Source: Capitulum mitella
Lineage: Eukaryota > Arthropoda > Thecostraca > Pollicipedomorpha > Pollicipedidae
Assembly: GCA_030062745.1 (NCBI GenBank)
Contig: CP099848.1
Coordinates: 15,983,081-16,047,080, forward strand
Reading direction: 5' to 3'
DNA length: 64,000 bases
Part shown: positions 1 through 13,200 of the stretch, in pieces
How positions within the stretch are numbered: position 1 is the first letter of the stretch
How the letters are laid out: each line of letters opens with the position of its first letter
Notes under the pieces: model-generated
What the model was told of the DNA's origin: nothing
The model's input: the letters and a program-made list of their open reading frames with translations, nothing else
Databases searched by the model: none
Made by a program: the position numbers and the translations under genes

Positions 1-140
1 GGCGGAGCTCAATGTGGCCTGAAATCATACGAAGACCGCCGCCGGGAAGATGATATGCAATGGTTTTCGCAAAACAATGCGGGTCTGAGGGGAGGGGCTG
101 GGCCACCCGGACCCCCACATTTGGTCTGCGCCAGTAAAAA
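1..140. repeat. Dispersed repeat fragment (also at 45018-45155)
   Basis: The stretch running from ggcggagctcaatgtg through gaaatcat, gccgggaa, atg.aatggttt and ending near ctgcgcc is matched, diverged, at 45052-45155. It is cut by the left window edge. The class is unknown. Confidence 0.5.
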
Positions 141-396
141 GGGGGCGCAGAGCGTCTTGAGTCCGACTTTCCTCGTATAAACCTTGAATTTTCCGGAAAC
201 GCGCAAAAATAATTAGTAAAAAGGGAATCGCATCCAGGAACTCCCCAGACACGCACCAGAAAATGGTAACAGCCCTCATGCTTTGCTTATCACTCTCTGT
301 CTTTTTGTAAGTTGGAATGAATAAGGTCATTAGTAAAACCCAGGGACAACGCAACACATTTATTTGCCTTTTCATCGTCTCCCCCCTCTCTCTCCC

Positions 397-441
<45 letters not shown>

Positions 442-955
442 TCTCCCTTCCTTTCCCGCCGTCTACCTCGCTGTGTTTTTTTCTAACATTTTTGTTTTTT
501 CGCTCTCTGTCTCTCATTATTTATTCTTTACACGCCTTCCGTTTCCCGATATGTCCTGTGCTTTTCCTCTATTGAACCTTCCCTACACGTTGGGTTTCGT
601 TGACTGAACGTAATGATGAAGATATTGTGGACTTGCTGTTCATTGGACAACTGGCTACGATAACATGTAAAAAGCCAAAACCCTTAAATCTCATTGTGAC
701 GCAATACTTACGCCACAATCCAAGATGCAGGAGCCACACCCACATCATCGAAAAGCTCAACACCGCAAACGAGGCAGCACACGCCACCTGTTCACATACA
801 CGTTTACAACAGCATCGAGCAAATGGGCCGCCAGGAAACCTTCCTGCCCGAGACCTGCCGCTGAGTAACCCCCACCCACCTCACCCACCTCACGGCCGGC
901 ATCAGGCTGCAGCTGTCCACTGCGGCGCTCAACACGCCAATCCCTGTCTACTCAC
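141..955. other. Sequence 3' of hedgehog exon 2; no gene seen
   Basis: This should be hedgehog intron 2. It holds a C/T-rich tract with a (CT)n run at about 402-442. I looked for the Hint domain on the minus strand and found no candidate. Confidence 0.6.
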
Positions 956-1217
956 CGGACTTGACGGAGCAGTGGATGTGCGAGCGCGACTCGTAGTAGA
1001 CCCAGTCGAAGCCGACCTCGACCGCCAGCCGAGCGAGCATGCCATACTTGCTGCGGTCGCGGTCCGAGGTGGTGATGTCGACGGCACGGCCCTCGTAGTG
1101 CAGCGAGCGGGCCGCGTGCAGGCCGCGCTCGTCCCAGCCCTCTGTGACGCGCAGCCGCACGCCCGGCCACTGGTTCATCACCGAGATGGCCAGCGCGTCC
1201 AGCCGAGCCCGGGTCCG
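956..1217 (-). CDS. hh: hedgehog coding exon 2
   Basis: This 262-base exon runs from acceptor ccgttacag to donor G|gtgagt and encodes 87 codons plus one base. It carries the second half of the signalling domain, including the zinc-site residues in [11 protein letters not shown] and HIHC and the calcium-site TEGWDE. It starts [11 protein letters not shown] where the family normally has RCK.KLNALAI, so a widely conserved Cys is Thr here. [11 protein letters not shown] also departs from the His/Glu-rich loop seen in vertebrate proteins. It ends CSVKSG at the boundary where the Hint-encoding exon normally follows. Confidence 0.97.
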
Positions 1218-4200
1218 CTGTAACGGCGGCGGCGGTCAGAGCGGGGCCGTCCCAGTGGCGGGCGGCGGCGGTCAGAGCGGGGGCCGTACCAACGGCGGAC
1301 GTGGTGGGATCACGATCGTTTGTCGGGTAGCTGCACGAGACGAAAACACAAACATTGTACGGTATAGACACAGAGCGGAGTGTAAGTGACGTACGCTCAG
1401 CGTGATAGGATGGTTTTGCTACGATTCTCATTTTCTTTTTTACGACTGTCGATAAAGTCATATGTGGCGTTTAGAGGTATTTTGGAATAGAGTAACAAAC
1501 AATCAAAAGAACGAGGCAGACCAACAACGTCTATTTATTTATTTACGCCATGGGATCATCCACCAAAACATGACCGAGGCCACAGGGGTTATTCTCGATC
1601 CCGAGTCATCACACGTGAAGGGTACAAGAGGTAAGACACACACACACAGTAGACTCATTCCTCATGTCAAGCTACTCAGCTTTGTAAAAAACGTTAAAAA
1701 GTAGGCTGTCACGTACGTTTGTAAGATGTCGCAGTAAGGTGCTGCTTCAGCTTGCGTTTGAACAGTCGAAAAGACATGTCAACGATGTCTGGTAGCAATG
1801 TGTTAAGCAAAGAGGCGGCGCGGTATACGAATTGCCTCTTTCCGGCAATCGAACCACGGCTGCGATGTAGGCTGAGCAAGCGGTACTGGATAGTATGTCT
1901 CGCGTGATCCGCCCGTTCGCTGTTCAGACAGAACGATGCCGCAAGGTGCTCTGGTTCGCCTGTACACCGGATCTTATAAAGTAATGTCATTGTCTGGTGC
2001 TCAAACATGCTATGGGAAGGGAGCCAGACCAGGTTTCCCCGCACGGCCGAAATGTGTGCATGTCTTTTTTTCCCGGACATCATGCGTGCAGCGAAACTGA
2101 TAATTTTCTGCACGGCAGCCATGTTTTTGGCCGAACCGTTTCCATAACCTGCGAGGCGATTCCGGACGTGAAAGAAAACCAGGGCAGAGACAATAACAGG
2201 AAGGTACCGCGAGGGAGACAGCGACGCAGATGAGACATGCCGGTAAGAATTCCGGAACATTTCTGTGAAAGTTCAGAGATAAGAGAGTCCCAAGACAAAA
2301 AACGATCAAAAGTGACTCCAAGATTTTGGACTTCTGTGCCAGGATTGATACAGGTATTCCGGAACTTTACAAAAAATGAAGGAAGGTTTCGGATATTTTG
2401 ACGAGTTCTCAGCACCAATCTCGATTCGCTGACCTTGAGACCATTTGAGCCAAAATATTCGTCCAATGAGGCCAACGCCGTCTCAAGGTCAGCAACAACA
2501 AAAAAAAACAGACAAAAAACGCAGATTTTGAACCAGTGACCAGAACCTGAGTGTCGTCGGCGTATTGCACCACAAAAGCACCGACGGCATGCTGAGGTCA
2601 TTAGCAAAAACAGCAAAGAGCAGGGGTCCCAGGGACGAACCCTGGAAGACATCCTGGTTAATGGGTCGCGGAGCCGAAATCTGCCTGACATTGGAAGTTC
2701 ACACTCTGAGTGTGACCCGCGAGATAATTTTTGAACTATTCGGTGCTGATGTAGTGAAGCTGGAATTTTGTAAGTAATTTGGAGTGGTCAGTCACATCAA
2801 AGCATTTGCTGATCAACGTCAGTCAGTGTCATCATTGATCAATGATCATTGTCGACGCAAGTTCAGTCAGACAAAGAAGCGAAATTTTGCCTTGGTCCAT
2901 GACTGCGAGCGGTTGCGGTAGAATGGAGGCACCGAAAACCGTGCCGGGTAGGAGCAAGAAGGTGGCTAAAGGAGAGATAGTGAGAGAGCTGGTTTTGAAC
3001 AACTCTCTCAACTATCTTGACAATGACAGGAAGGATAGAGATAGGGCGAAATTGGAGGGGCTTCCAGGGCCACCGGATTTCAAGATGAGATGTGCAATAG
3101 CATGTTTTCATGAGGCTGGTACCTCATTTTTTTGTCAAGCACACGTTGACGATGTGCAGTAGGACATGTCCAATTGAGCTAAAAGACATCTTAAAAACCC
3201 TAATACAGAGTCCGTCGTTGATCGCAATGGAATACTGGTTTATGATGTCAGAAGCATTGTTGAGAAAAGAAACCAATTGTAGCTCAAGTTGCTGTGAATT
3301 CTAAACGCCATCCCAGTCGATGATATTGGGAAACGTGATGGCACAATGCGCAATATTGTTATTTTCATATCGGTATCTCTCCCGTAGTCCTAAAATATAT
3401 GATGTTATTCTTATGCAAGACTCGTAGGTGTTGCACACTACTATGACGTTAATATGTCTGTTTCAAAATGATCGCCGACGAAACATTAATAATTCATGTT
3501 CTCACATTTGCTATATCATGAATGTGAAGCACGAACGAAAAGGATGGCCGATAAATTTTGATATCATGGATTGCAAATGAAAGTAAAAGGCATTTTGATC
3601 ATGGATGAAAACGCGCACTGCTGAGAAACTCTGAACCCAGCGTCGCCAACTACAAATCGCACCAATCTCAGCACAGCCCAAATCAAGTCCTGTCACGCCC
3701 TCTGTTGCCCTGCACCATCAGCGACTGTGCGAATCAACCTGCGATGCCGACTGCTTCTCTCCCTCCCCGAGATCTGAACTCGGCCTTGGCGGCGCTACCG
3801 TGTCGTTGGCAGCAGCGCCATCATAGGGAACACGGCCAGACACAGGGAGCACGGCCAGCCATAAGGAGCAGCGCCGCCGTAGGGAGCACGGTCAGCCGTA
3901 AGGAGCAGCAAACCGTATGGAGCACGACCAACCATAGGGAGCATCGCCAGCGGAGGCAGCACGGCCCGGCCGTGTGGCCGCTGCTCCCTCTGCAGCAGTC
4001 GGCGCCGCTTCCGGCCGACGGCCGCTCGGCGCGAATCGATTAGGCGGCGCGGCGCGGCGCGGCGCGCGCCCCATTGTATGAGCTCTCCTGACTCAGCGCG
4101 GCTGCCGAGGCCGCGCGGGAGCGCCCGTCTGCACCGGGCGGCCCGCCGTCTCGCCGAGACGCACGAACCCAGACCATTTCTGCTGCGGTCGCCAGCGCTC

Positions 4201-7200
4201 GGTGGCCACTCGACTGGGCGCCGACTGGCGATCTCGTCAGCTGTCATGCGAACCGCCTAGCCCTCCACGTGAACCGCTCAGGCGACGTCAGATGTCCGTG
4301 TGACCTGTCCAGGCCACGCCAGTCGTCCGTGTGAGCTGCCCAGGCCACGTCAGGTGTCCGTGTGAACCATCCAGGACACGTCAGACGTCCACGGGACTCG
4401 GGACTCCCGCCCCTCTCTCCCTCCCCCCGCCCGGCGCCCGGCGCCCATTACAATTATCAATTAGCATTCTGTCCCACTGCAGCCGGCGCGGTGGGTTTTG
4501 TTTAGCCGCGCGGGCCCGGCCGGGCGGGCGGGCAGCCGGCAGCGCAGATCCTATCTCCAGTAACTGAACAGGGTCGTAGCTGTCGGACCGTTTGTATCGC
4601 TGGACGACGACGGCATGGGGGGGAGGGACGGTGCCAACGGACCGCGCGGGCCGTCGAGCTGACCGCGAAGCAACGAAAGTCGGCAATGCGATGACCCGCG
4701 CCGACCGGGCCTCGCTCGACACGAAACGCCGACCGCGAGGTCGGGCGCAAGCAGCGGATGCGGTGAGCCCTGGAGGGCGTCAAACACGCCGGAGCGGAGA
4801 AATGGCGCGTGACGGCAAAGTCCGGCCTGCGCGCGGCCTCGCGGCGCGGAGAGCGGGGCGAAGTGCTTCAGAGTTCAGCTAAGGAGCCGCTTTCCCGGCG
4901 GAATAAACAGGCTTTTGGCTTTTTGAGTGGCGCTTCCGTCCCGAGGTCGGCTCTGTGTTCTGCCCGACGAATTTGTCACGGTCGGGCCGGCCGGCCGACG
5001 CCCAGCGGGGGTCCGACCCCAGAGCGACGCCGCGCCGCCAAACGCCACCCCTCGGCGCCGCCTACCCTGTCATTAGGGCGTCCCTTTGGAAGGTTTGCAA
5101 ACAGCGGCCGAGGATGAATGGCCGGTATGCAGGCTCGGTGTCAGGACACGCCCCCGCTGAATGGGCTCGAGAAGCGACACCGAGTCATGCGGGGGGGGGG
5201 GGATGATGGGAATCTCGGCGGGGTGCAGTGACAGGCTCTTGTCAGCCGGGCGCCGCGCGGCCGCCACTATGACAGCGGCCGATTAGCCGGTGATGGAGCG
5301 GGGATTAGAGGCGGCGCGAGCCCCGGCGGCGCCCTTCATCTGGCGGCGGCCGCCTGCACGCGCAGTGCGGGCCGTGTCACCGGCGTGTGGGGCGAGGGTG
5401 TCCCGCTGCGCCGGTGACAGTGGCGGCGGCAACCATCCGTACTCGCACTGAGACCCGGTCCCGGCGCCGGACGTAGTGCCGCTACAGCCACCCCGGCCGC
5501 CGTGGGAAACGTCAAAATGTTCTGGAATTTTACGGAAGATTGGCGGCTGACCATCACCGGATGTTTGTTGAAATCTCGCTTTCGGTGGTCACGAGCAATA
5601 ATATTTCTCGTGAAAGCTATTTTCGCTATTACTGTCATATTTTCTAAATAAGAAAAATGGTCCTGGGTTAGTGATCTAATATGACATGTCTTACAGCAAT
5701 CCAACTTGCACCAACAATGCAGCACCTCGCAGACCCTATGTTCAAACTATGTTCGCTTATGCAACTGAAGTCGTGAATCCTGAAAATGTTTCTGGTGTCG
5801 AGGAACCTCCGTGAAAGTTTTTAGCATTTTGACATGATTTTACATTTTAGACCTATTTCTCGGGTGTTGTGTTTCAGTTCACAGCTTTACCATTACCAAT
5901 TTTTGGAGTTAGCTGCCAAGGTGTAGCAGACAGAATGAAAAAGGCGACAAAGGAGCAAGTGAGAGTGTGAGAAGAACAGGCATGAAAAAGGAAGGGGGAT
6001 GCCTGAAAAGGGACAAGCAGGCAACAAAGACAGCAGACAGTACCAGTGACATACACGGCAGCAGCCAAACCGCGTCGGTCACCCATACAACAGCGGAGAA
6101 GCGCAGAGGAGACACGAAAGGACATCAATCAACGGCAAAACAAAAAAGACGGAAACTAGAAAGCGGGAAATGAAAAAGGGCATCACTATGTGATTGACAC
6201 TTCGTTTACGACCAACTTTGCAGCAATAAGGTCGATCCTGAGAGTGGATGGAGTATCAAATGGGAATGGCCCAAAGATGTCAAGAGTAATGGGAAAATGT
6301 TTGTTTCTTATGGAAACAACATTGGAATATGCTTATCAAGCACGTTCTAAGTGGTTGTTATATTCGCACACCGAGAGTGGCGCATAAAGACTACAGAAAC
6401 TTAATATTTGGCTTGATGTAGGCCTCATTTAGGAAGCATGAGGTACATCCAACCCTACTCTCGTCGTCGTTTTGCTCTGACCGGTTTCGCATGCCTCGAG
6501 ATCGGTGGCTGATTCTTCCACTAAGACATGAAACTCCTGAAAACTCTAAACATTCTCGTGGCAACATTGCTGGCTACGAAGCATCTTCATAATTTCAACA
6601 TCCTGCAAAGCCGATCAAGAAGAATAGTTTGTCTGATGAGGCACAACTTACATCTGTCCCAGCCCTTGTCCAGTCAGCTTTCCGGCTTCAATACGGCGAT
6701 ATTCATTCCCGCCCTCCAGAGCTGTGGCGGCTTACAGCAAAGACGAGACTAATTTTCCCCCGGTCCTTCGTGATTTGCGAACGCGCGCGAAAACCTAGGA
6801 TTTCGTCTTCAGCGCCTGCATAAATGCTGTGCATGATTACGAGTGATGATAAATTTGCAACATGACAAGGGTCTGGAATTTACGAGCCGACAGTAATGAC
6901 CAGGCGTGACTAGAGCAACACGCCGCAAGTGCCAACCATCCTACAATCAAGCAGTAGATCATGGCACTCATATCTCGGAAGAGACTTATCCTGACTGCCA
7001 GGTGGGACTTTTGAAGGCCGGACTGGAAAGGAAACAACAGGCCCCCGGAAACATAAATTTCGACACTGAAGTTGAAAACCAAGAGACACATAATGATATT
7101 CGAAGCAATGGAGATCAAAAATGAAGGGACGAGTAACGAATTTTTCAACTGGTCGGGAAATAAGGGTTTCTGTACATCTTTTTAGGTATCTGGAAAACGG

Positions 7201-10200
7201 CTCGGTAGAAGCATGCACTTACAATGCAAAGCAACATTCCCAAATGTATTAGCTGCTTTCTCGCACAGCATGAAGAATTTCGCAATTGATATCACCGAAG
7301 AAAGACACCATCGCTTGCCTCACTGAATCATCCGTGGTTTTCACCGGCTCTCGACGACTCGATGTCAGCTCGACTCAAATGAAATAAAAAAACAGCGCAG
7401 ATTTACAGCTTATTAAGACCTGTCCCTGGAATGACCTACCCCCCGCAGCTCGTGGATAAAAATGCTCGCCGAGCATATCTTGTTCCGTAATCATCATGTT
7501 GGTAAGTGAGTACGATTCCAAAATCAGAACATCCAAACATCAATAAGGAAATTTTATCTTCTGTCTGTTAAGAATATAAACCTACCGAACAAACCAGAAA
7601 ATACCGTCAAGGTTAAACTGGCTAAACAAGGTTAAACCGCAAGTGCCAACCATCCTACAATCAAGCAGTAGATCATGGCACTCATATCTCGGAAGAGACT
7701 TATCCTGACTGCCAGGTGGGACTTTTGAAGGCCGGACTGGAAAGGAAACAACAGGCCCCCGGAAACATAAATTTCGACACTGAAGTTGAAAACCAAGAGA
7801 CACATAATGATATTCGAAGCAATGGAGATCAAAAATGAAGGGACGAGTAACGAATTTTTCAACTGGTCGGGAAATAAGGGTTTCTGTACATCTTTTTAGG
7901 TATCTGGAAAACGGCTCGGTAGAAGCATGCACTTACAATGCAAAGCAACATTCCCAAATGTATTAGCTGCTTTCTCGCACAGCATGAAGAATTTCGCAAT
8001 TGATATCACCGAAGAAAGACACCATCGCTTGCCTCACTGAATCATCCGTGGTTTTCACCGGCTCTCGACGACTCGATGTCAGCTCGACTCAAATGAAATA
8101 AAAAAACAGCGCAGATTTACAGCTTATTAAGACCTGTCCCTGGAATGACCTACCCCCCGCAGCTCGTGGATAAAAATGCTCGCCGAGCATATCTTGTTCC
8201 GTAATCATCATGTTGGTAAGTGAGTACGATTCCAAAATCAGAACATCCAAACATCAATAAGGAAATTTTATCTTCTGTCTGTTAAGAATATAAACCTACC
8301 GAACAAACCAGAAAATACCGTCAAGGTTAAACTGGCTAAAAACAGCTTTGACCCAGGGCTTCTTCTCAGCTCGGGTGTTGCTGGGGGACAAGGCAACTTC
8401 CTACTCTCCTTCATACCGAGGGGTTACGGCATCTCGGTCCCGTTCAGTGCGCGCCCCCGGGGCTCTGGCCGCCGCTCCGGGACGCCGACGCCGACGACGC
8501 GGGCGCGCGCTATATCGGCCAATCTGGCTCAATCCCAGCGCATTCCGTGGCAACGGCGACAAAAAAGGCCGCATTTTCTTGGCGCGGCAGGGGTGAGGCG
8601 TGCGCCGGTCGGCTACGACAGCGGGGAGGGGCCGGCGCGGCGGCAGCCAATCACCGGCGGCCGGCCGCCGAGCGCGGGCCGCCGCCGGCGCCATCTTGCG
8701 GCGCCGACAGCGCGGCCGACGCGCCGGCCGACGGACGGTGGTAAAATGGCCGGAGGCGCTGTTCCTTCATTATGGGAACCGGTGCGCTTCGGGATCAGGG
8801 CGGGCGCCCGAGACGCGGGCTGAGACGCGGAATCTCGGCAGCATTCAGGTGGGGAGACTCCCCAGATATCGAGCGAAAGTAGAAAGGTGGGCCTGACGGC
8901 GAGTAGCGGTTGTTGACGGAAATCTTGGGCATACTCCTTCGCGTCAGCGCTGGAGCTCACTTTGCCAACTCACAGATGAAACCACGTGGCCGAAATCAAG
9001 TTTCACGTCATGCGCAGAAACACCTGTTGAGTAACGCTTTACAACGGCTGTCAAGTGTCAGTCATACAATGCATCACCAATTTGGGTTATTCCTAATGTT
9101 CTGCGTTATCATCCAATAGTCGTGGCCGATATCGACCAACGCTTATCACCACGCACCACTTCTGAGCACCAGCGGTCGCCATGGAGACGTTCTGGACTGG
9201 CTGCATAGGATTGGCTGCATCTCCGCTTCCGTCTTCGCGCAAACTGTTTAGTGTTTGTTTAGGCACTGGTATCTCTCCTTCAGTCTTTCAGAGTGAACCT
9301 TGGATAACAGAAAGTACGTAATGGCTTAGAATACCCGGAGTTTATCAAGCAGATGATACTGTTAAGGGAAAACACACTTTACAGATTACGAACTGGAATA
9401 AATTAATGTTTCTTCAACAGGCAAGGAACAGTACTAAATGCTGTATGTCTAAGCTTTCGATGCACAGTAAGATTTCTCTGATCCGTTTAGCTGGTAATTA
9501 AGCTTTCTTTAACGGAGCATAAATGCTGGTATTTCAATGGCATACAGTAATAATTCATTTCAGATAAAGTCATGCCGGGCACCTGTTGTGACGTGTATTT
9601 TCTCTTGCTAAGTCGAATAAATGATATCATATCCCATTAATTGCAAGTATAATTGCAAAAGGCCGATAATGGACTGGCAAAAAAGATGATTAATGACTTT
9701 TGAAGTGATTTCAGTTAAAAGTATCACGAACTATGTCCGTGGAGCACAGCGGGTAACGCAGTGGTAGGGCTGTTGCATCTGAATGCCTGAGCAATCTTAA
9801 GTGGCCGGAATCCAACGTAAAACATTACCTTGTTGCCTAGATATCAAACACCAACCAACTGTGTTTGATATCTACAAGGCATCAAACACAGTTGCGAGAC
9901 GAAAATACACGAAGCCGAGGGAGCTTGGACCCGTGCTTCCCTTAACGAAATGCTGGATCATCATTCGGCAAATGCTCCTAATATACCCGTCAGTAAGCCC
10001 GGAGAGGGGAGCAAACGTGTCAGCCATAGCTATAACGACGACAGGGGAAGTGGGGGGCGGAGCAGCCGCGCCAGTTTCCTGAATTTTAGGCACTAAAATT
10101 CCTGAATTTCCTGAATTTAGGCACTAAACGTTTACCTTAGCTTTGAATAAAGCGTCCAAATCTTCCAGCTCATCCGCTCCACTAGGCACTAGACGTATAC

Positions 10201-13200
10201 CTTAGCATGGAATAATGCGCCCAAATCTTCCTGTGCCCGTCTCTTTCTGCTCCCCTTCCCTGCGCACGCAGAGACACACATTTTTCCAGGGTTCCAACGC
10301 CTCTGGCTTCAGCTGATAGCAGTGACGCTGCAACCGTCCGGCAGCATTCCATCTGGGCAGCGGGAGGACGGCGGCGAGCCGGCCGCGCCGGCGGACCGGG
10401 ACCTGAGCAAACGGAGCCTGACACCGCTCAAACACTGGCCGGCCGAGCCACGGTCAACAGCGGAGCAGCAGCCGTGGGAAACGTCCACTGGCTTCGGCCG
10501 CCGCCGGCCGCCGGGGATGCGCCTCTGTGCTGAGCTGCGGTCTCCGCCGGTGCTTTGCTGTTCAGGCTCTGAGGTCTGCGCTACAGGTGGTGTTGACGCG
10601 GTCTGGCCAGGGGTTTGTTGCGTCGTGAGGTGAGCGCGATAATTCGCGAATACCTGCTGATTGGCTTCTAGGTAGAGTGGTCGCAAGAAGACAGACAAGC
10701 TAGGAATTCCAACTGCTATGACCGTACTGATTTCTCACTCGTCGGGAATTTTAATAGTCTGGCAGTTCGTTCTTCAGAGCAATGAAATTTTCCAAAGAAG
10801 TGAAATGATTTCCTGTAAGTAAAGCACACAAATTCCAATATATTTAATACAAACAAGTTTCGTGGGTTATTTGTCATGTGCATTTCAAATTTCTTCGTGG
10901 CGAAAAAATAGTAGACTTATTTTAAGCACATCTCGCGGTACATACTGTTCTCAGCGCTCTTCCTTCGCTTTGGGAAAAGGAGCCGGTTCCGACAAACAAA
11001 CACACTTAGCCGACGGACGAGGTTAAACCTTTACGTATGAAACCCGCAAGTGTGACGGTTGAGCTAGTGACGCCAAGTCAGGTTTGTAACCGGTACTGGG
11101 AATGGAGAAAAAGGTTCAAACAAAAAGCGAGCCTCGCTCCCCAGCCAACTGACTGTCCCAAAGCACGGTTCACCAACGAAACGACAAAGACAACCCCTGC
11201 TTGCCGCCGTCGCGAGCGAGGCAAGGTGGGGAGAGCCCGCAGTCAACGGATCCTGGTCCGACAGCGCTTACCAACGTCTTGGTCAACCTTCGCTCGGGGA
11301 CTGGACGGTATCAGTCGCGACTATACGCATCGAGCTCGGCAAGGGAAGTGGTACGAAGCCAGAAAAGCTTCCTACGGTTTGCTCCCGCTAATGTATATCT
11401 TGTGTTGTCCGCGTGCCTTGCGTTATGCTCTGTCGCATCATTTGTACGCGAACATCGTCTTAATTCTCCTTAAAGTTATCTATACTTGGGGTTTCAGCCC
11501 ACGTTTCACTTGACAGGCAGCACCATAAAGAAGCTGGAACTGTTAATCTCGGTTTGGAAAGGCAAATTCCTGATGACAAAAGCTAGGAAAACAATGATTT
11601 TTTTGTGGTTCACTTCTGACCACTTCCGTCTACCGCCCGACGTTTCCTCACGTGGCGGAACGGGAGGGAGGGAGCATACCTGCCGGCCATAAACGCGTCC
11701 CGCTGAGGGCGGCCGCCGCCAGCCAGGTGTCGGCTGTGGCTCGGCCCCCAGCCGGGCCGGGCCCCCAGCCGGCAGCAGCGGCCGGGCCGAGCAGAGTGCG
11801 GCGCCGACCTACCCACGGACGGGCGCGGCGGCCGTGGGAATGGCACGCCGCCGGCCGCCCGCACCCCGCGCCCGGACCGACCGCCGTTAGGCCGGGCTGT
11901 CCGTCTCTCTGTTCGTCTGTGCCTTTATTCATCTGCCAGTCTGCCTGTCTCTCTACCTGTTTGTCTGTCTGTCAGTCTTTATGTTCATCTGTCAGTCCAC
12001 CTGTCTGTCTGTTCGTACACCTGTCTGCCCTGCTGCCTGTCCGTCTGTCTGCTTATCTGTCAGATCAGATCGCTTATGTCGGGTGCGAGATGCCGGATTC
12101 GGACTAGCTTCCATCCAGCCAGAACATCAAAGATGGGGCCAGGCCCGACCGCTTCCGGTCGGGTCCGGTTTTGTCAGGTCCGGTCATGTCTGTCCAGATT
12201 TGACCACGTGCTTCCGAGCCAGGTTAAGCCCTAAGCTCGGCCGGTGTGCCGGGGCCGCGGCCCACCCGCCGCCGCCGCCACGGCCGGTGGACGCGCGCGG
12301 CGCGCTTGTAAATCCGTCACCGGAGGACGGCGGGTCGGCCCAGCGCCGACACCGCGACACACAGCCGTGGGAACGGTGGCCGAGCGGCGCCGACCGGCCC
12401 TCCGGCCACACCGGCCGCCGCCCCGGCGTCCTCGGCCACCGCCGGTGGCGGCTGATGTTCAGAGAACTGCGTCAGCTCAGTCACGCGGCTGCGGACCATT
12501 GGTCGCGCAGCTGAGGCAGCCAGGACGGACCAGTAGGACTGCCCGAAATTATCTCGACCTTCTGGAGTCATCGAGATGTTCAACGTGTCTTCGGTTAATT
12601 CTGTAAACCCAAATTCCCTCTGGCGTGGTGCGCGGGGCAGTGGCCCCGGACAGCGCCCCGGCGCGGTGTACCGTCGCCCTGAGGCGGCCGCCGTCGAGAA
12701 CTCGCCGGCTGGCCTGCGCCGATATCAGCCGACGGCGGGTAGCCGGCGGCGAGGCTGCGGCCGATAGCGCGCCGCGAACTCGGCCGAGACGCGCCTGCCG
12801 CCGGTCCCGCGCGGACGGACTCGAGATCTGGCCGTTCGAGGCCCCCGGCGACCGAGTGACGCCTGCGAGTCGGCCGGCTCGGCGGCGAGACGTCGAAGAC
12901 CGGCCGACGCAGCAAACGTCGCCGGGCGCGACGCAGACTCGACGGGCGGCGGCGCTGAGCTCGGTAGGCCCCGGAGAATGAGCAGGACCAATGATCAGGG
13001 CAAAACTAGCTTTATCAATACCCAATGCAGATTTCTGGTTGCTTTGAATCAGACAAGGGCATGACGTTATTTAAATGCAGAATTTGTCTATCGAGAGTCC
13101 AAATGGGCCATATCAGGAGAGAAAACTAATGGCCTCATCTTCTCCATGGTCTGAACGATATACGGCTTGACCAACCAACTTAGCAGGCTTTCTTTCGTCC

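Larger units (their letters stand above)
11640..12980. other. GC-rich intronic block 3 in hedgehog
   Basis: The largest GC-rich block. It holds two CGTGGGAA motifs (11833-11840 and 12366-12373) and a gtctgtctgtca-type simple repeat at about 11895-12065. Long overlapping frames on both strands are Arg/Ala/Pro-rich with no domain, so I do not call genes. Confidence 0.45.

Noticed and set aside
1..955. Hedgehog Hint domain exon
   Set aside because: No frame on the minus strand shows the Cys-Phe start or Hint motifs; the exon must be outside the window.
4268..4389. CRISPR array
   Set aside because: Short units diverge throughout and have no unique spacers; this is a eukaryotic minisatellite.
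11640..12980. Many long Arg/Ala/Pro frames on both strands in GC-rich blocks of the hedgehog intron (also 4-5.5, 8.4-8.9 and 14.2-14.7 kb)
   Set aside because: GC-rich DNA lacks stop codons; none has a domain or matching splice sites.
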